This document shows, one piece after another, positions 16,642 through 18,591 of a stretch of 18,591 nt of DNA. Source of the DNA: Bacteroidota bacterium (GTDB lineage: Bacteria > Bacteroidota > Bacteroidia > Bacteroidales > B39-G9); NCBI GenBank assembly GCA_003648455.1, contig QMPG01000024.1:1-18591 (forward strand), given 5' to 3'. The notes under the pieces are model-generated. The model saw only the letters and a list, made by a program, of their open reading frames with translations. It did not search any database and was not told where the DNA came from. The position numbers and the translations under genes were made by a program. How positions within the stretch are numbered: position 1 is the first letter of the stretch; each line of letters begins with the position of its first letter.

Positions 16642-16815
16642 TAAGTTGTAAAAAAGCTAAATCAGCAAATTATTTTTTTACTGCAAAAATGTATAGCCTT
16701 ATTTGTTTTGTATAATTAATTCTCTAATAAAGAGGATTTTAAAACAACTTTTGTTTGAGTTTATTTTCCAAAACAAATCAAAATCTGTTTATAAAAATTT
16801 TATAATAATAAAGAA

Positions 16816-17796
16816 ATGACAAAAATTAAAAAAATTGGAGTTCTCACCTCTGGAGGTGATGCTCCCGGGATGAATGCGGCAATTCGTGCCGTAACGAGAA
16901 AAGCCATATTTCATGGATTAGAAGTTTGTGGAATTAGACATGGCTACGACGGAATGATAAACGGAAATTTAAAACAATTAAAATCCCATTCGGTAAGCAA
17001 TATTATTCAACGCGGAGGAACAATTTTAAAAACTGCTCGCAGTAAAGAGTTTATGACCAAAGCAGGAAGAAAAAAAGCTTACGACCAGTTAAAAGCAAAT
17101 GAAATTGACGCAGTTGTTGTTATTGGTGGTGATGGTTCTTTTCAAGGTGCACGAAAAATGTCTGAAGAATTTGATATTCCTTTTGTAGGAATACCCGGAA
17201 CTATTGACAACGACCTTTATGGTACAGATTACACTATTGGATACGATACAGCATTAAACACTGTAGTTGAAGCGGTTGATAAAATTCGAGATACAGCAAG
17301 TTCTCACAACAGATTATTCTTTATTGAAGTAATGGGGCGTGATGCCGGATTTCTTGCTCTAAGAAGTGGAGTTGCTTGTGGTGCCGAAGCTGTTCTTATT
17401 CCCGAAATTGAAACTCATGCCGACAAACTTAAATCATATCTTGAAGAAGGTTTTAAACGCAAAAAATCGAGCGGAATAATTATTGTTGCCGAAGGTGAAA
17501 AAGAAGGTGGTGCTTACGAAATATCAAGAAAAGTTGCAAAAGACTTTTCAGAATACGAAGTTAAAGTTACTATTCTTGGTCACATTCAACGAGGTGGCTC
17601 TCCTTCTGCATTCGACAGAGTTACTGCAAGCACATTAGGTGTTGCTGCTGTTGATGCTATTTTAGACGACCAAAAAAGTATTATGGTGGGTATTGTGAAC
17701 GGCAAAACAGTTCACGTTCCTTTTAATAAAACTTTAAAAAATGTAAAACATATAAATAGTAGCTTACTCGAAGTTTCTGATATTTTATCTATATAA
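16816..17796 (+). CDS. pfkA: 6-phosphofructokinase, ATP type (PfkA)
   Basis: This enzyme converts fructose 6-phosphate to fructose 1,6-bisphosphate, the committed step of glycolysis. The 326-residue product has the family's usual length. Visible motifs are TSGGDAPGMNAAIR (11-24), GGDGS (104-108), PGTIDND (127-133) with catalytic D131, MGRDAGFLAL (173-182) and GHIQRGGSPSAFDR (255-268). G107 and G128 occupy the two positions (E. coli G104 and G124) that are Asp and Lys in PPi-dependent enzymes, so ATP is the expected donor. Basic residues at the effector site (R24, R28, and the KRKK at 214-217) suggest allosteric control like that of E. coli PfkA. It starts at ATG 16816 after a long AT-rich leader and is read in the same direction as ispH. 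Confidence 0.96.
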   Translation: MTKIKKIGVLTSGGDAPGMNAAIRAVTRKAIFHGLEVCGIRHGYDGMINGNLKQLKSHSVSNIIQRGGTILKTARSKEFMTKAGRKKAYDQLKANEIDAVVVIGGDGSFQGARKMSEEFDIPFVGIPGTIDNDLYGTDYTIGYDTALNTVVEAVDKIRDTASSHNRLFFIEVMGRDAGFLALRSGVACGAEAVLIPEIETHADKLKSYLEEGFKRKKSSGIIIVAEGEKEGGAYEISRKVAKDFSEYEVKVTILGHIQRGGSPSAFDRVTASTLGVAAVDAILDDQKSIMVGIVNGKTVHVPFNKTLKNVKHINSSLLEVSDILSI

Positions 17797-17905
17797 CATT
17801 ATTGCAATACAACTTATTTTGCAAATTTTACAGAATAAATTTATTGCTAAATTGCTTTATTGTTAAATCGTTCTTTCATACATTATTTGTATTTCAACAA
17901 TGAAT

Positions 17906-17961
17906 CTACTCCGAAAAGTCGCTAAGCGGCTATAAATTGATAACTTTAGTTTTCGGAGTAG
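17906..17961. repeat. Palindromic unit 1 (CTACTCCGAAAA arms)
   Basis: CTACTCCGAAAA (17906-17917) and TTTTCGGAGTAG (17950-17961) are perfect 12-base reverse complements around 32 bases. The interior has AGTCGCT-A-AGCGGCT, itself a near-palindrome. It is followed by TCTCAACAATTAAACAA, a tail that recurs in part after unit 2. In RNA it would be a strong stem-loop and might end the pfkA transcript, though it lies 109 bases after the stop codon. Confidence 0.75.
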
Positions 17962-17976
17962 TCTCAACAATTAAAC

Positions 17977-18115
17977 AACGAATCCACTTCGTAAAGTGTT
18001 TTTCGTTATTTCGATCCGCCAGTTGGCGGAGAAGCAATCTCTACGTATTGACCATCAATAGATTGCTTCGGGCTTCGCACTCGCAATGATGGCTATGAAG
18101 CCTTTTCGGAGAGGA
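17977..18115. repeat. Palindromic unit 2, related to unit 1 and apparently interrupted
   Basis: The left arm TCCACTTCGTAAAG (17983-17996) resembles the unit 1 left arm, and the right arm CTTTTCGGAGAGGA (18102-18115) resembles the unit 1 right arm. The two arms pair at 11 of 14 positions. They are followed by CTCAACAATAGAACAATTAAA, matching the unit 1 tail. Between the arms sits an unrelated hairpin element (18004-18091). The left part also folds by itself as AACGAA...CACTT-CGTA-AAGTG...TTCGTT (17977-18007). Confidence 0.55.
18004..18091. repeat. Inner hairpin element CGTTATTTCGA...TCGCAATGATG
   Basis: The outer arms CGTTATTTCGA (18004-18014) and TCGCAATGATG (18081-18091) pair imperfectly, at 8 of 11 positions. 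Next comes TCCGCCA-GT-TGGCGGA (18015-18030), and then perfect arms GAAGCAATCT (18031-18040) and AGATTGCTTC (18060-18069). From memory, elements of the form CGTCATTTCGA...AGATTTCTC/GAATGACG are among the commonest intergenic repeats of Bacteroidota; this looks like a member. It lies inside palindromic unit 2. Confidence 0.6.
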
Positions 18116-18150
18116 CTCAACAATAGAACAATTAAATATTTATTAACTGT

Positions 18151-18158
18151 TATCTTTA
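18151..18158 (+). promoter_or_regulatory. Weak candidate -7 box for priA (TATCTTTA)
   Basis: TATCTTTA differs from TAnnTTTG at the last base and has no TTG at the expected -33 distance. Its setting (AACAATTAAA...TTAACTGTTATCTTTATAAAAA) resembles that of the cmk box, which is the main reason to list it. It lies 57 bases before the priA start. Confidence 0.3.
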
Positions 18159-18215
18159 TAAAAATATTAAAATCACGAGTTCTTAAAATTAACATCTCTA
18201 TATTAAATTTTTTAT

Positions 18216-18591
18216 ATGTCTGACAAGTCTTTTTTTGCCGATGTTATTCTTCCCATACCAATTCCTCAATTATTTACCTATCATATTCCTCAAGATTTAA
18301 TTGACGAAATAAAACCGGGGAAAAGGGTTGTTGTACAATTTGGCAACAGAAAAATCTATTCAGCTCTTGTTAAAAATATTCATGCAAATAAACCTACTTT
18401 ATATAAAACCAAAGATATAATTTCTGTTCTCGATAATGAAGCAATTATTAACGATACACAATTTAAATTCTGGCAATGGATTTCAGAATATTATATGTGC
18501 TCACTTGGCGAAGTTTATAAAGCCGCTTTGCCATCGGGGCTTAAGCTCGAAAGTGAAACTAAAATATTGCCGAATATAAACTTCTCTGACT
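18216..18591 (+). CDS. priA: Primosomal protein N' (PriA), N-terminal part
   Basis: The first 125 codons of PriA are present; the window ends inside the gene. PriA is the DEAH-type helicase that recognises stalled or collapsed replication forks and reloads the replisome. The visible part is its 3'-DNA-binding domain and the start of the winged-helix domain: FADVILPIPIPQLFTYHIPQ (residues 7-26), then PGKRVVVQFGNRKIYSALV (34-52) and the WISEYYMCSLGEVYKAALPSG stretch (90-110), all typical. The helicase motifs and zinc-binding cysteines would lie further right. The ATG at 18216 is a good start because the family begins a few residues before the VxLPxP-like strand. It is read in the same direction as pfkA, after a 419-base repeat-rich gap. 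Confidence 0.92.
   Translation, partial: MSDKSFFADVILPIPIPQLFTYHIPQDLIDEIKPGKRVVVQFGNRKIYSALVKNIHANKPTLYKTKDIISVLDNEAIINDTQFKFWQWISEYYMCSLGEVYKAALPSGLKLESETKILPNINFSD

Larger units (their letters stand above)
16331..16815. other. Non-coding region between ispH and pfkA
   Basis: No gene is seen in these 485 bases. They hold a GC-rich palindrome (16405-16420), a perfect 12-base palindrome CCCAAATTTGGG (16454-16465) and copy B of the dispersed repeat (16478-16532). The pfkA promoter follows (16611-16641), with a leader of about 170 bases that is very AT-rich and shows no recognisable riboswitch. The stretch 16345-16405 is less AT-rich than its surroundings and unassigned; it may be part of a larger repeat unit ending in copy B. 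Confidence 0.6.
17797..18215. other. Non-coding region between pfkA and priA, packed with palindromes
   Basis: No gene is seen in these 419 bases. The first 100 are plain AT-rich sequence. From about 17900 to 18130 the region is an array of palindromic units, listed separately, that includes related outer arms around a different inner element. A possible priA -7 box follows. Confidence 0.6.

Noticed and set aside
17900..18130. CRISPR-like array
   Set aside because: The repeated pieces are palindromic, unequal in length and not separated by regular unique spacers, and no cas gene is near.

Overview
The window is an AT-rich chromosomal segment from a member of the Bacteroidota. Three things point there. 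It encodes a giant SprA protein, the outer-membrane translocon of the type IX secretion system, which is restricted to that phylum. Several start sites are preceded by the Bacteroidota promoter -7 box TAnnTTTG rather than an E. coli-like -10. Shine-Dalgarno signals are weak or absent. The futalosine-pathway gene mqnC argues against lineages that use the classical Men route, but the order cannot be fixed from this sequence alone. No rRNA, tRNA, transposase, phage gene or CRISPR array was seen.

Layout. 1-464 has no gene but holds palindromes, one copy of a dispersed repeat and a promoter. 465-2014 (+) is rbfA followed, with a one-base overlap, by a LolC/E-type ABC permease. 2050-13251 (-) is a five-gene run read leftward: pepA, pdxA, a lone response-regulator receiver, ruvA and sprA (2,487 codons, 40% of the window). 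The last pair, ruvA-sprA, is separated by only 24 bases and sprA appears to start at TTG. From 13357 the + strand carries mqnC, cmk, ispH (broken by a one-base frameshift), pfkA and the first 125 codons of priA.

The coding content is mostly housekeeping: ribosome maturation, lipoprotein sorting, protein secretion, Holliday-junction processing, vitamin B6, peptide turnover, menaquinone, CMP recycling, isoprenoids, glycolysis and replication restart. MqnC and IspH are linked in metabolism, because the menaquinone side chain is built from isoprenoid units that need IspH. No novel gene system was recognised. The material that ordinary annotation does not explain lies between genes: a 55-base dispersed repeat present twice, an ACCTGACAGGT inverted repeat in front of ispH, a tandem-repeat tract in front of cmk, and a set of apparently nested palindromes between pfkA and priA. 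The ispH lesion is the main gene-level anomaly.
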